Source: Saussurea involucrata
Taxonomy: Eukaryota > Streptophyta > Magnoliopsida > Asterales > Asteraceae
Length of the DNA stretch: 64,000 nt
Direction of reading: 5' to 3'
NCBI GenBank assembly: GCA_033807775.1
Contig: CM066317.1
Location: forward strand, 31,685,870-31,749,869
Below are positions 11,489-22,386 of the stretch, one piece after another; positions within the stretch are counted from its first letter, which is position 1; each line of letters opens with the position of its first letter. The notes under the pieces are model-generated. The model ran no database searches and was not told the origin of the DNA. It was given only the letters and a program-made list of their open reading frames with translations. Position numbers and translations under genes: made by a program.

Positions 11489-11555
11489 TGAAGTACGTTG
11501 ATATACAAAAGAATAAGAGAAATTGAAGTATGTTGATATATAAAAGAATAAGAGC
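11486..11555. repeat. 35-bp tandem duplication, two copies
   Basis: ATTGAAGTACGTTGATATA and its near copy follow each other with a period of 35 bp directly after the SINE tail. The function is unknown. Confidence 0.6.
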
Positions 11556-11910
11556 AATTTTTAATTGATATTTATATTATTATGAATAAGAGAAATTGAC
11601 GAATGTAAATTAGGGTTTATCTACCTTGATAATTTACGGTCGTCGTCTCTCTCCCATGAATAGCGACCACAGACATGCAAATTCAACCGGAACAGAAGCT
11701 AGGGTTCGGCGACCCTCCTCCCCTACCCTAATCGTCTATGCTATATGTTCCGACACCACCACCACCGTTGTAATAACCCGGGGTAAGTTAGTTGTTTATT
11801 TATTTGTTTTACTTTTATTAGTTTAAGGCTTGTTTGTGGTGGTTTGAAAGTTTAGGATTGTTAGTGTCATTTTAGTATAGTTCAAATACTTAATTTCAAT
11901 TTGGGACCCT

Positions 11911-11918
11911 TATAAAAG
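11911..11918 (+). promoter_or_regulatory. TATA box of the solo LTR
   Basis: TATAAAAG lies 142 bp inside the LTR, where the U3 promoter of a gypsy LTR is expected. Confidence 0.5.
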
Positions 11919-12138
11919 GATCGGCACCTCCTTAGATATTCATTAAGTCGGTTTCCAATTCTGTGGGGGGGGGGGGGGGTTTAGAGTCAAGAGAAGTAGG
12001 GGAAAAACTTCGTTCGGTTAGGTCCTCGATTGATTTCGTTTGGAGGTGTTTTTAAGGTAAAGTTTCTTTTTACTTTGTGTTTATAATCGTTAGTATAAGA
12101 TTCCTACCGGTTTAGAATTATCAATAATCTCTTATATT

Positions 12139-12380
12139 TTGTGGATTCGATTGAGTCTGGGTTCGATGTGTCCGGATTCTTTCGATTCCGGATTTCAGTG
12201 TTTTTCGGATGGTTTCCGTATAAGTTGTCCGGACCATGTTCTGGATAAGTTATTCCGGATTCCGGGTATTTGTTTCCAGGAAAGTTTCCGAATAGTTCCT
12301 GGATTTGGGTTCCGGCTAAGGTTTCTGGACATAGTTTCCGGACTAGTATCCGGATGAGTTATCCGGATAAGATGTTATAA
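12139..12380 (+). repeat. TCCGGA-rich hairpin repeat in the LTR
   Basis: TCCGGA and TTCCGG words recur about every 20-30 bp as small imperfect palindromes. The open frame spanning it is a by-product of the repeat. Confidence 0.5.
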
Positions 12381-13204
12381 AAATTTCCTAGGGGCGCTTC
12401 CCCCAGACCCCGCAAGGGCGTTGCCCCTTGACCCCCCCCCCCCCCCCCCCGTGCTAAGTCGCCGAAGAGGGACATTTGTGGATAAGGATGTGATAGGCTT
12501 ATTTAGGATTCATAGCCTGTCATTGAGTTTTACGTGATAAGTAGTTATATGTATTTTGTATAATTCAGATTTCGTGAAGTCTGTGGAAAAGTAAGGTTCA
12601 TGCAAGTTGTCAAGAGAAAGTGTTATTTGCGTATTTCTTTCAGGTGAGTTTTACTTTAAACGTTTTCAAACTGGAATACATATATATGTGGAATAAATAG
12701 GTGGTAGGTAGTGTGATGATGTGCTTATAATTGAAATATGATATATTGAGATATATGTTGTATTTATATAAGCATTACACTACACGAATGCACCTTGGCC
12801 GGACTAAGGGTCGGCGGAGTATTGGCTGTACGGAGGGGCAGCGGAGTTGGTTGTATGTTAGTGCATCGGAGTAAAATGATTAGTTGGTTTAGCACAACCA
12901 ACTAATATGGCCATGTGAAAGAGTTGTACACAGTGCATACGTGTAACGTCCCCGATTTCCAAATATACAAATAACATATATTCATGCCATAATATTATCA
13001 AAAGATACATTATATATAACACGTTCGGTCCCAAAGTCTAGGTAACATAAAAAATAAACGAGTACAAATTTTTCGCGGAATACAATACATGTTGATTAAT
13101 AACAAAGTCATGGGTTCAAAACATAGTTATGTCATCAACACAAAAGTCTTCACAAGAGATATCCACGGCATAAACTGTTCACTTGCCCTTACCCGATCCA
13201 CCAC

Positions 13205-13705
13205 CTAGAATACATATTTTTAAAACAGAAAAATGAGGGTTAGACCTAATGGTCCAGTGAGAAAATCCCTGTCAGTTGAAACTTGCCATGAATCCAATTA
13301 AATAAAACCTTTTTATACAAACACACATATATCACACGTAATTAAATACCAACCAAGACTTGCGATTCGTATCCACTCATTCCCCCTTATTCCTCCACAA
13401 TTGGCCAAACTAGTGGTTGCAAGCCAACTAGTCAATTCACTCTGCTGTACAACATCTACAGTAAACACGCCTGTCCGCTTACCGGAACCCGGCAACACAC
13501 CGGTCCGCACCTCGGATCCCGGCCCCGTATTCTCGCAGAATACTCATATAATTACAGTATACCATCATGTATATAAACATTTCAATAAAAACACATAATC
13601 ACATTATGTATCACATTCTCAATCGATACATATCCATTTCATATAGATATACAAATCACATATATATGTATTCCAGTTGAAAAATGTTTTTAAAATAAAA
13701 CTCAC
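13205..13705 (-). other. candidate LTR intron (501 bp)
   Basis: On the minus strand, donor TTCAG|GTGAGTTTTA, then the hairpin TGGACC-ATTA-GGTCTA (13241-13256) carrying CTAAC, then acceptor ATTCTAG|GTGG. The 5' LTR copy (19668-20168) has exactly the same length and ends TTCCAG|GTGG. Confidence 0.45.
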
Positions 13706-13867
13706 CTGAATGCTTTTCCAAGTTCTCCAAAAATCTCTTCAACAAGTCCCACTTTTATCTTTGAATTTTACTATCTGAAATAGTTAATTAACAAGAATAC
13801 ACCTCATTAATAAATCTGAATTTTAACACTTTTCGTAACCCACAGCTTGTGAATTCCTCACTTTTCG

Positions 13868-13977
13868 CAACCCACTGTTGCGAAAACCTTACTTCTCGCA
13901 ACCTACTGTTGCGAAAACCCTACTTCTCGCAACCTACTGTTGCGAAAACCCTACTTCTCGCAACCTACTGTTGCGAA
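13868..13977 (-). repeat. 31-bp hairpin minisatellite, 3' LTR
   Basis: Four units of CGCAAC-CYACT-GTTGCG (stem 6, loop 5) occur with 14-bp spacers, after one degenerate unit at about 13832. The 5' LTR copy has one more unit. Confidence 0.85.
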
Positions 13978-14532
13978 AACCTGCAAAATTACTGTTCATC
14001 GTCTTTTTAATTAAGCTCAGCCAAAAACGACTTTCAGTCCAATATTTACCCATAAATGATTTTTAGACTCTTATTGACATTCTAAACATAACCAAAGACC
14101 CAAATACCTTTCTAAAATTACTTAAAACCCAAATATAAACTTCTAAAAACTTAAATATATAAAAGGGAAAGGAATCAGATGATCACCTGAACAGTTTACT
14201 GCATAAACACTAAAATCCCAGCTATGGAGATCAGATTCTTTCTTCTTCTTCTTCTTCTTCTTCGATTTCACTCTCTTTTTCTCTCTTTTCACCTAGCCGA
14301 AGGTAAACACACACACACACCTTGGGATATTGTTTAGATACTCAATTAGGAGGACACCTCCTCCTAGTGAGGCAATAAGGCGGTGGTGTGGAGTTTGGTA
14401 AAAATACCAAACAAACCCTTAACTTACTTTTCCATAACTAACTAAAATAAAACTTATATAAATAAACTTCTAAATTCTAAAATACTAAAATACTACTGGT
14501 CAATTAACAAAATAAAATACCTGGTTATTACA

Positions 14533-14548
14533 ACATCTCCCCCTTAAA
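14533..14548 (-). other. polypurine tract of the young gypsy element
   Basis: The minus strand reads TTTAAGGGGGAGATGT directly before the 3' LTR. Confidence 0.75.
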
Positions 14549-14570
14549 AGAATTCCGTCCCGGAATTCAG

Positions 14571-17500
14571 TCAAGCAAAAAGATGAGGGTATTTGGCTCT
14601 CATCTCCGACTCCGATTCCCATGTCGCATCTTGACCTCTATGATGTTTCCACAGAACTTTCACTTGCCTGATCTCTTTGTTCCGCAACACTTTAACTTTG
14701 TGATCAACTATGGCTTCCGGTTCTTCCACGTAGTTCAACCTTTCATCAACTTGAATATCTGGTAGAGAGACAGCCTGATCTGGCGTAACCAAACATTTCC
14801 GAAAGTTCGATACATGAAACGCGTTGTGGATACGGCTTAACTCTATCGGTAGATCCAATCGGTAAGCTACTTCACCAATTCTTTCTGTAATTGCAAACGG
14901 TCCAATATACCTCGGGCTAAGTTTACCTTGCCTTCCAAATCTAATGACTCCTTTCCAAGGCGAGACTTTCAACATCACGAAATCCCCAACTTGAAACTCT
15001 AACGGTTTCCGGCGTCGATCTGCGTAGCTTTTCTGTCTGTCTTGAGCCACTTTTAAACGTTCTCGGATCTGAGTAACCTTATCCGCGGTTAGCTGGACTA
15101 TTTCTGGTCCCGCTAATTGTTTCTCTCCCACTTCATTCCAACACAGAGGCGTTCGACATTTTCTACCATACAATACTTCAAACGGTGCCGCTTGAATGCT
15201 GGAATGATAACTGTTGTTGTAGGCAAATTCGATCAACGGTAGATGTTTATCCCACGATCCCCCAAAATCAACTATACAAGCCCGGAGCATATCTTCTAAA
15301 GTCTGGATTGTTCTTTCACTCTGACTGTCGGTTTGAGGATGGTATGCTGTACTTAACTTTATCTGCGTCCCCATCTCCCTTTGAAAGCTTCTCCAAAATC
15401 TCGAAGTAAAACGACTATCCCGATCAGAAATAATCGAGATTGGAACCCCATGCCGAGTTACTATTTCATCAATATATAATTTGGCTAAGCGTTCCATCGA
15501 ATCAGTTTCCTTTATTGGTAAGAAATGAGAAGACTTCGTCAATCTGTCAACAATTACCCAAATAGAATCAAATCCCTTCGAAGTCCTTGGTAGCTTAGTG
15601 ATGAAGTCCGTAGTAATCTGCTCCCATTTCCACATCGGTATTTCCAATCGCTGCAACTGACCAAACGGCCTTTGATGTTCAATCTTTACCTTCTTGCACG
15701 TATTACAATCTTCCACATGCTTAGCAACACTTCTCTTAATCCCTGGCCACCAATAAAATTGTTTCAAATCTCTATACATCTTATTCGTACCTGGATGAAT
15801 AGAGAAACGAGATTTATGAGCTTCTTGTAGTACACGATCGCGTAACCCACCCAAACGAGGCACCCAAATTCTGCTCCCCAAACACAACAACCCGCGATCA
15901 TCTTTTTCTAGTAATTCTGACAACCCCACTAATCGTTCTGACTTCAGATGTTCTTCTTGAAACGCTTCTATTTGACACTTTTTCAATTCTTCAAAGATAC
16001 TCGGTAGAAGTTCAGCCCTTAACGAAATAACTCTTATTGTTCCACTCCTTTCCTGACGACTCAAGGCATCGGCCACCACATTCGCTTTTCCCGGATGATA
16101 GAGAATTTCACAATCGTAATCATTCACCAATTCCAGCCATCTCCTTTGCCTCATATTCAATTCTTTCTGGTCGAAAAGATGTTGGAGACTCTTGTGATCA
16201 GTAAAAATTTGACATTTGGTACCATAAAGATAATGTCTCCAAATCTTCAACGCGAACACCACTGCTGCTAATTCCATATCGTGTGTAGGGTACTGCCGTT
16301 CATGATCTTTCAACTGACGAGAAGCATACGCAATCACCTTCCCACGCTGCATAAGTACACATCCTAATCCTAGCTTAGAAGCATCACCGTAGACAACAAA
16401 ATCTTCTGAACCTTCTGGCAATGCTAAAATCGGCGCGCTGCAGAGTCTCTCCTTCAGTATCCTGAATGCTCCATCCTGTTCTGCTTTCCATTCAAACTTC
16501 AGATTCTTTCGAGTCAACTTAGTAAGAGGTGTAGCAATACGAGAGAAGTCCTTTATAAACTTTCGGTAATACCCAGCTAAACCCAGAAAACTACGTACTT
16601 CAGTCGGCGTCTTCGGCGGTTCCCATCTTTCAATCGCTTCCACTTTCGTCAGATCTACTTGAATGCCTTTCTCTGAAACAACATGCCCCAAGAACTGAAC
16701 TTCCCGCAACCAGAACTCACACTTTGAGAATTTAGCGTATAATTTTTCCTCCTTCAGTAACTCCAAAATCAAACGAATATGTTGTGCGTGATCCTCTTTG
16801 GATCGGGAATAGATAAGTATATCATCGATAAATACAATTACAAATTTATCGAGATAAGGCCTACATACCCGATTCATCAGATCCATAAAAGCGGCCGGAG
16901 CGTTCGTCAATCCAAATGGCATTACTAAGAACTCGTAGTGACCGTACCTCGTACGAAAAGCAGTCTTTAAAACATCTTCTTCTTTAACCTTCAACTGATG
17001 GTAGCCAGACCTGAGATCAATCTTGGAGAAATAGCAAGCTCCAACTAACTGATCGAAGAGATCATCAATTCTAGGAAGTGGATACTTGTTCTTGATCGTG
17101 CGCTTATTCAGTTCCCGGTAGTCGATACACATTCTCATTGAGTTGTCTTTCTTTTTCACAAACAACACTGGTGCACCCCACGGCGAAGAGCTAGGTCTGA
17201 TGAAGCCTTTATCGGATAGGTCTTGCAGTTGCGTCATCATCTCTTTCATCTCTGGAGGAGAAAGTCGGTATGGTGCACGAGCAATAGGAGCGGCTCCAGG
17301 TATCAGGTCTATGCCAAACTCTACTTGCCTATCAGGAGGGAGACTATACAAGTCCTCAGGGAAAACCTCTGGAAACTCACTAACAATAAGAATATCTTCC
17401 AACCTATTCTTTTCAGGCCTACTATCTATCACATAGGCTAAGTAACTCGGGCAACCCTTGCTGACACACTTACGGGCTTCTATCATAGAAATAAGACAAG

Positions 17501-18023
17501 ACTGATGATTGCTACGATCACCATAAATCACCACTGATCTCTTATCAGGTAGAACAACATTAATTATCTTCTTATCACAAACTATGCTAGCCTGATTCTT
17601 AGCTAACCAATCCATTCCTACCACCACATCAAATTCGATCAAGGCTATAGGAAACAATCGTATTGGTACACCATAACCCTCTATATCAATCACACAGCCA
17701 TCAAATACTTCTTTTACCGACACCTGATTATCATTCGCAGTGTCTACCAACAAAGCATGTTTTAACATTTTAGGCTCTAAATGCATGTGAGCAGCAAACG
17801 AAGGCGACACAAAGGATCGGTTTGCACCAGAATCAAATAACACCTTAGCACGTGTAGAGTTTATGAAAAATGTACCTGTAACCACATCCGGAGTTTCCTC
17901 CGCTTCTTTAGCGGTCATTTGGAACGTACGACCCCTTGCTTTCGGCGGTTCTATCCTTGGAATTACGGGGTTGGCACTGGTTTCCCTGATAATCCACCCT
18001 GTTGTATTTTTCTTTGCGGACAA
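14571..18023 (-). CDS. gypsy Pol: protease, RT, RNase H, integrase, chromodomain-like tail
   Basis: An uninterrupted frame of about 1150 residues. Protease active site DSGAN is near residue 64. RT is at about 240-420 with CIDYRELN, MPFGLTNAP and catalytic FIDDIL near 398. RNase H is at about 540-656 with VYGDAS, DMELAAV, TDHKSL and DALSR. Integrase has the H-H-C-C finger (H735, H743, C773, C776), then the core D806 (TTDFI), D867 (ISDRD) and E903. A GPF motif is near 1041, and a chromodomain-like end (VKVLWKHHRG to KYPHLFA) at about 1100-1150 may target heterochromatin. One oddity is YHPQTDSQSE, where most relatives have TDGQSE. The frame differs from that of gag and overlaps its end by 61 bp, so expression needs a frameshift or this copy has acquired an indel. 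The listed first residue is the frame limit, not a known start. Confidence 0.95.
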   Translation of the reverse strand: MSAKKNTTGWIIRETSANPVIPRIEPPKARGRTFQMTAKEAEETPDVVTGTFFINSTRAKVLFDSGANRSFVSPSFAAHMHLEPKMLKHALLVDTANDNQVSVKEVFDGCVIDIEGYGVPIRLFPIALIEFDVVVGMDWLAKNQASIVCDKKIINVVLPDKRSVVIYGDRSNHQSCLISMIEARKCVSKGCPSYLAYVIDSRPEKNRLEDILIVSEFPEVFPEDLYSLPPDRQVEFGIDLIPGAAPIARAPYRLSPPEMKEMMTQLQDLSDKGFIRPSSSPWGAPVLFVKKKDNSMRMCIDYRELNKRTIKNKYPLPRIDDLFDQLVGACYFSKIDLRSGYHQLKVKEEDVLKTAFRTRYGHYEFLVMPFGLTNAPAAFMDLMNRVCRPYLDKFVIVFIDDILIYSRSKEDHAQHIRLILELLKEEKLYAKFSKCEFWLREVQFLGHVVSEKGIQVDLTKVEAIERWEPPKTPTEVRSFLGLAGYYRKFIKDFSRIATPLTKLTRKNLKFEWKAEQDGAFRILKERLCSAPILALPEGSEDFVVYGDASKLGLGCVLMQRGKVIAYASRQLKDHERQYPTHDMELAAVVFALKIWRHYLYGTKCQIFTDHKSLQHLFDQKELNMRQRRWLELVNDYDCEILYHPGKANVVADALSRQERSGTIRVISLRAELLPSIFEELKKCQIEAFQEEHLKSERLVGLSELLEKDDRGLLCLGSRIWVPRLGGLRDRVLQEAHKSRFSIHPGTNKMYRDLKQFYWWPGIKRSVAKHVEDCNTCKKVKIEHQRPFGQLQRLEIPMWKWEQITTDFITKLPRTSKGFDSIWVIVDRLTKSSHFLPIKETDSMERLAKLYIDEIVTRHGVPISIISDRDSRFTSRFWRSFQREMGTQIKLSTAYHPQTDSQSERTIQTLEDMLRACIVDFGGSWDKHLPLIEFAYNNSYHSSIQAAPFEVLYGRKCRTPLCWNEVGEKQLAGPEIVQLTADKVTQIRERLKVAQDRQKSYADRRRKPLEFQVGDFVMLKVSPWKGVIRFGRQGKLSPRYIGPFAITERIGEVAYRLDLPIELSRIHNAFHVSNFRKCLVTPDQAVSLPDIQVDERLNYVEEPEAIVDHKVKVLRNKEIRQVKVLWKHHRGQDATWESESEMRAKYPHLFA

Positions 18024-19144
18024 TGTGGCTGAAGATGATCCGGAGAATTACATGTGTAGCAAAACCACGTAACGCGACAATCTTTAGAAACATGCCCGGT
18101 CTTCCCACACCTATAGCAAACCCGCGATTCACTCTGACAGTTTCCTTGATGAACACGGTGGCACTTCGGACAAGGTCTTTCCATTGGTCGGAAAGGTGCA
18201 CGGTTATCGAACTTCTGAAATCTGGGCTTTTTCGGATGGTGAGGTGGTCCTTCCCATTTTCTTTTCCCCATACTCCTATCACTGGCATCTCTTCTGTCAT
18301 CTCGTTCCACATTTTCAGCCGCGTCCACTGCGGCTGTAAAGGTATCTGGCCTTGTTGCAGTAACCAATCTTCTGACCTCCGAATTGAGCCCATAGATGTA
18401 TCTGTCCATCTTCAATTTCTCTGTAGCAACATAATATCCCGCAAAACGAGATTTCTCTAAGAACCTTGCGGTATAGTCTCTTACTGACAAATTTCCTTGT
18501 TGCAGACTCATAAATTCCTCTTCCAGTTGTCTGACAGTTGCTTGTGGACAGAAGTGTTGTGTGAAAACTAAAACAAATTCTTCCCAAGGGAAAGTAGAAT
18601 ATATGTCTGCTCCTTCGGATTCCATATGAGCCTCCCACCAATACAAGGCATCACCCTTCAACATTGTTGTTCCATACAGTACTCTATCCTCCTCAGCACA
18701 CTTACTTGTCTTGAATATAGCTTCCATTTCCTTCAGCTACCTCATTGCTTTCACTGGATCCCGGTCTCCTGAATACGTAGGGGGTTTGCAACCAAGAAAC
18801 ATCTTATAATCACACTTCTTCGTTATTGGTAAAACAGTAGGGGTGATTGGCATTTCGACTTCTTTTTCCGGACCTGGTGGATCAGCTTCACTGTTTCGAC
18901 TTCGTTCAATCATTGCTTGTATACTAGCCTGTAACCTTCCCATTTCAGCAGTCAGGTCTTCTCGCGTAACAAACTCTGTACCTTGAGTTCTTCCCCCGGT
19001 TCGGCCCCCTGTTCCACCCCCAGTTCTACCTCCAGTTCTGCCTCTACCACGATCTCCTCCTCTTCCCCATGTTCCTACTGGTGGGTTTTCTTCACCCGGA
19101 TTCCCTCCTCCCCTCCGAATCCTCTGTCTAGTGCCACTCACCAT
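17963..19144 (-). pseudogene. gypsy gag with one in-frame stop
   Basis: Starts MVSGTRQRIRRGGG (ATG at 19142-19144), followed by a Gly/Arg-rich stretch, the capsid region (YWWEAHMESEG, FPWEEFVLVFTQHFCP, LEEEFMSLQQGNLSVRDY) and three zinc knuckles at the C-end: CPKCHRVHQGNC, CYRCGKTGHVSKDC and CYTCNSPDHLQPHC. The frame is open throughout except for a TAG at 18734-18736, between PVKAMR and LKEMEAIF. Relatives have Trp there, so TGG to TAG is the likely change. About 393 residues in all. It ends 61 bp inside the pol frame in a different phase. Confidence 0.88.
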
Positions 19145-19390
19145 TCTGTAGATTCGAACAAGGTTAATATACACATAAGCATATACCCCATATGACAAGG
19201 TATTCCAGTTCAAACATGCACCTGTAAAAACATAATTACACTGGCCAAGTGTAATTCGAATTACCTTACATGATGTTCTTTCTACCTTTCATACTTAGCA
19301 ATCCCCAGGTTCTATCATAATAGGGACATCCTACTTCACATGCAGTTTAAGTCTAGGTACGAATATTTATACCTAAATCCCTTAAACTAA

Positions 19391-19403
19391 GGCTCTGATA
19401 CCA
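19391..19403 (-). other. primer-binding site, tRNA-iMet
   Basis: The minus strand reads TGGTATCAGAGCC two bases inside the 5' LTR. Confidence 0.9.
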
Positions 19404-19405
19404 TT

Positions 19406-21016
19406 TGTAACGTCCCCGATTTCCAAATATACAAATAACATATATTCATGCCATAATATTATCAAAAGATACATTATATATAACACGTTCGGTCCCAAAG
19501 TCTAGGTAACATAAAAATAAACGAGTACAAATTTTTCGCGGAATACAATACATGTTGATTAATAACAAAGTCATGGGTTCAAAACATAGTTATGTCATCA
19601 ACACAAAAGTCTTCACAAGAGATATCCACGGCATAAACTTTTCACTTGCCCTTACCCGATCCACCACCTGGAATACATATTTTTAAAACAGAAAAATGAG
19701 GGTTAGACCTAATGGTCCAGTGAGAAAATCCCTGTCAGTTGAAACTTGCCATGAATCCAATTAAATAAAACCTTTTTATACAAACACACATATATCACAC
19801 GTAATTAAATACCAACCAAGACTTGCGATTCGTATCCACTCATTCCCCCTTATTCCTCCACAATTGGCCAAACTAGTGGTTGCAAGCCAACTAGTCAATT
19901 CACTCTGCTATACAACATCTACAGTAAACACGCCTGTCCGCTTATCGGAACCCGGCAACACACCGGTCCGCACCTCGGATCCCGGCCCCGTATTCTCGCA
20001 GAATACTCATATAATTACAGTATACCATCATGTATATAAACATTTCAATAAAAACACATAATCACATTATGTATCACATTCTCAATCCATGCATATCCAT
20101 TTCATATAGATATACAAATCACATATATATGTATTCCAGTTGAAAAATGTTTTTAAAATAAAACTCACCTGAATGCTTTTCCAAGTTCTCCAAAAATCTC
20201 TTCAACAAGTCCCACTTTTATCTTTGAATTTTACTATCTGAAATAGTTAATTAACAAGAATACACCTCATTAATAAATCTGAATTTTAACACTTTTCGCA
20301 ACCCACAGCTTGCGAATTCCTCACTTTTCGCAACCCACTGTTGCGAAAACCTTAGAACTCGCAACCCACTGTTGCGAAAACCTTACTTCTCGCAACCTAC
20401 TGTTGCGAAAACCCTACTTCTCGCAACCTACTGTTGCGAAAACCCTACTTCTCGCAACCTACTGTTGCGAAAACCTGCAAAATTACTGTTCATCATCTTT
20501 TTAATTAAGCTCAGCCAAAAACGACTTTCAGTCCAATATTTACCCAGAAATGAGTTTTAGACTCTTATTGACATTCTAAACATAACCAAAGACCCAAATA
20601 CCTTTCTAAAATTACTTAAAACCCAAATATAAACTTCTAAAAACTTAAATATATAAAAGGGAAAGGAATCAGATGATCACCTGAACAGTTTACTGCATAA
20701 ACACTAAAATCCCAGCTATGGAGATCAGATTCTTTCTTCTTCTTCTTCGATTTCACTCTCTTTTTCTCTCTTTTCACCTAGCCGAAGGTAAACACACACA
20801 CACCTTGGGATATTTGTTTAGATACTCAATTAGGAGGACACCTCCTCCTAGTGAGGCAATAAGGCGGTGGTGTGGAGTTTGGTAAAAATACCAAACAAAC
20901 CCTTAACTTACTTTTCCATAACTAACTAAAATAAAACTTATATAAATAAACTTCTAAATTCTAAAATTCTAAAATACTACTGGTCAATTAACAAAATAAA
21001 ATACCTGGTTATTACA
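19406..21016 (-). repeat. 5' LTR of the young gypsy element
   Basis: 1611 bp, nearly identical to 12942-14532. It carries one extra hairpin minisatellite unit (20327-20480 region), a shorter CTT microsatellite, and the same candidate intron (19668-20168) with hairpin at 19704-19719. Confidence 0.95.
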
Positions 21017-21431
21017 ATACGAGTCATGCTTGGTATTTGTATACTTGTTGTATATCTGTATTTTACAAAATGATTACTAAAATGATTACTAAAATGACAG
21101 GGATTTTCACACTTAGGCCAATTGGTCTAACCCTCATTTTTGCTTTAAAAATATGTATTCCAGGTCGTGTAGCAAGTAATAGCAAAAGAAAAGATAAACT
21201 GTGATTTGCTTGTGGAAGTCGTGTGTTTTTGGAGTTTCATGAAGTGTTTTGTATCAATAGTCTAGTTAGTTATGATGTAATTTATCAGCAAAAAGTTTGT
21301 ACTGATATATATATATTGTACAGTTTTGAGACTAAGAGACCTTATGTGATATTTATGTATTTTTTGTTATCAAATGATGAGATGTATATTATGTTATATG
21401 ATTTATGTTTGGGTTGGGTCGTTACAACCGT

Positions 21432-22083
21432 CCGACGAATTCCAACGAAGAAAAGGTAAGGGCAGATGAAGAGGTTGGGAAGAACGACCGATGAAGAAGA
21501 AGGTAGGGGTCTTCGTCTCTGCTATGTGCTTCGACCACCACCACCACCCATCACCACCGTCCGGCGAAGTCCGACGAAGAAAAGGTAGGGGCAGATTAGG
21601 TTATTAGGAAGAACGACTGATGAAGAAGAAGGTAGGGGGTCTGAGTCGGGGAAAGAGGAAGATATTCATTAAGGGTAGTATAGTAACAACATATTTATAA
21701 GGTTATTGATTTAATTTTAAATTTTAAGAGGTTATAGACTTAATTAAGACCTCATTTAAGGTATATAATAAAATATTGGTTCACTTTCCTACACATTTAA
21801 TTTAAAATTCTTTTACCGATGAAAAACAATTATTATATAATTTTTCTCTTTTTTTTGATGTCTTGGCTTTTTTGGTAGAACTCTCATTTTTAAGTGGCCC
21901 CGAGGTGTTAAAATGTGTGTTTTCTACCCCTTTTGTGTGTGTGTGTGTGGTGGGTTGGGGGTGGGGGTGGGGGGTTGCTAAGTATTCACATGATGTCATG
22001 GGGCACATAATAATTACCATATCAATATATCTTGAAAAATACAAAAGTAGTTACATTTTACAACTGCTCTCTACGAGTTTTCA
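21432..22083. other. intergenic minisatellite region
   Basis: Imperfect tandem copies of an approximately 130-bp unit (CGTCCGACGAA, AACGACCGATGAAGAAGAAGG, TATGTGCTTCGACCACCACC). Part of one unit lies on the other side of the solo LTR at about 11700-11768, so the LTR inserted inside this repeat. A TG microsatellite is at about 21936-21950. No gene was seen. Confidence 0.55.
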
Positions 22084-22092
22084 TTATTTGAA

Positions 22093-22244
22093 GAGTAAAT
22101 TACATATTTGGTCCCTGATGTTTGGTTGCTTTTTGGATTTGGTCCCTATTTTGAAAAAATTACATGGATCGTCCCTGAGGTTTGACAAAGCGTATGGATA
22201 TGGTCCCTCCCTCTAAACGCCGTCTATATATCACCGTTAATGTC
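22093..22244. repeat. left terminal inverted repeat of the MULE
   Basis: Begins GAGTAAATTACATATTTGG and contains repeated GGTCCCT words. Mirrored at 27046-27197. Confidence 0.95.
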
Positions 22245-22386
22245 ATAAGGGTCAATATTCAGAGGGGTAAAATTGTCTTTTCACATTTTATCAAACATTT
22301 AAATGATTTATTAATCAAATCTCTCTGTATTAATTCAACACAACGGTCTCATTCACTTCTTCACTCCTCTGTCGCTCGCTCCCACA

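Larger units (their letters stand above)
12942..14532 (-). repeat. 3' LTR of the young gypsy element
   Basis: TGTAACGTCCCCG to GGTTATTACA, 1591 bp. In the sense orientation it has a TATATAAG box (about 14455-14462), GA-rich sequence near 14235-14290, a 31-bp hairpin minisatellite (13868-13977) and the candidate intron (13205-13705). Confidence 0.95.
12942..21016 (-). mobile_element. young, nearly intact Ty3/gypsy chromovirus element
   Basis: A full-length 8075-bp element with TSD ATACG (12937-12941 and 21017-21021), LTRs of 1591 and 1611 bp, tRNA-iMet primer site, gag, a complete pol frame and a polypurine tract. By eye the LTRs differ at about a dozen bases plus one minisatellite unit and microsatellite length, so insertion was recent. 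The pol order protease-RT-RNase H-integrase with a C-terminal chromodomain-like segment places it in the plant chromoviruses, probably the Tekay/Del clade (inferred from the C-terminal sequence style). A single stop in gag is the main visible defect. Confidence 0.93.
12644..21163 (+). other. candidate LTR intron, interrupted by the nested element
   Basis: The donor-like TTTCAG|GTGAGTT is at 12638-12650 and the acceptor-like TTCCAG|GT at 21158-21165. With the nested element and one TSD copy removed, the intron is about 440 bp. The hairpin TTAGGCC-AATT-GGTCTAA (21113-21130) includes CTAAC. Confidence 0.45.
11769..21426 (+). mobile_element. solo Ty3/gypsy LTR interrupted by a nested element
   Basis: The outer LTR runs 11769-12941 and resumes at 21022-21426 (about 1578 bp once the insert is removed). 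It starts TGTAATAACCCGGGG and ends GGGTCGTTACA. ACCGT flanks it on both sides (11764-11768 and 21427-21431), so it is a complete solo LTR formed by LTR-LTR recombination. It resembles the nested element's own LTR around the splice-donor-like CAGGTGAGTTTTA and the TCTAACCCTC motif, so both belong to one clade. Confidence 0.9.
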
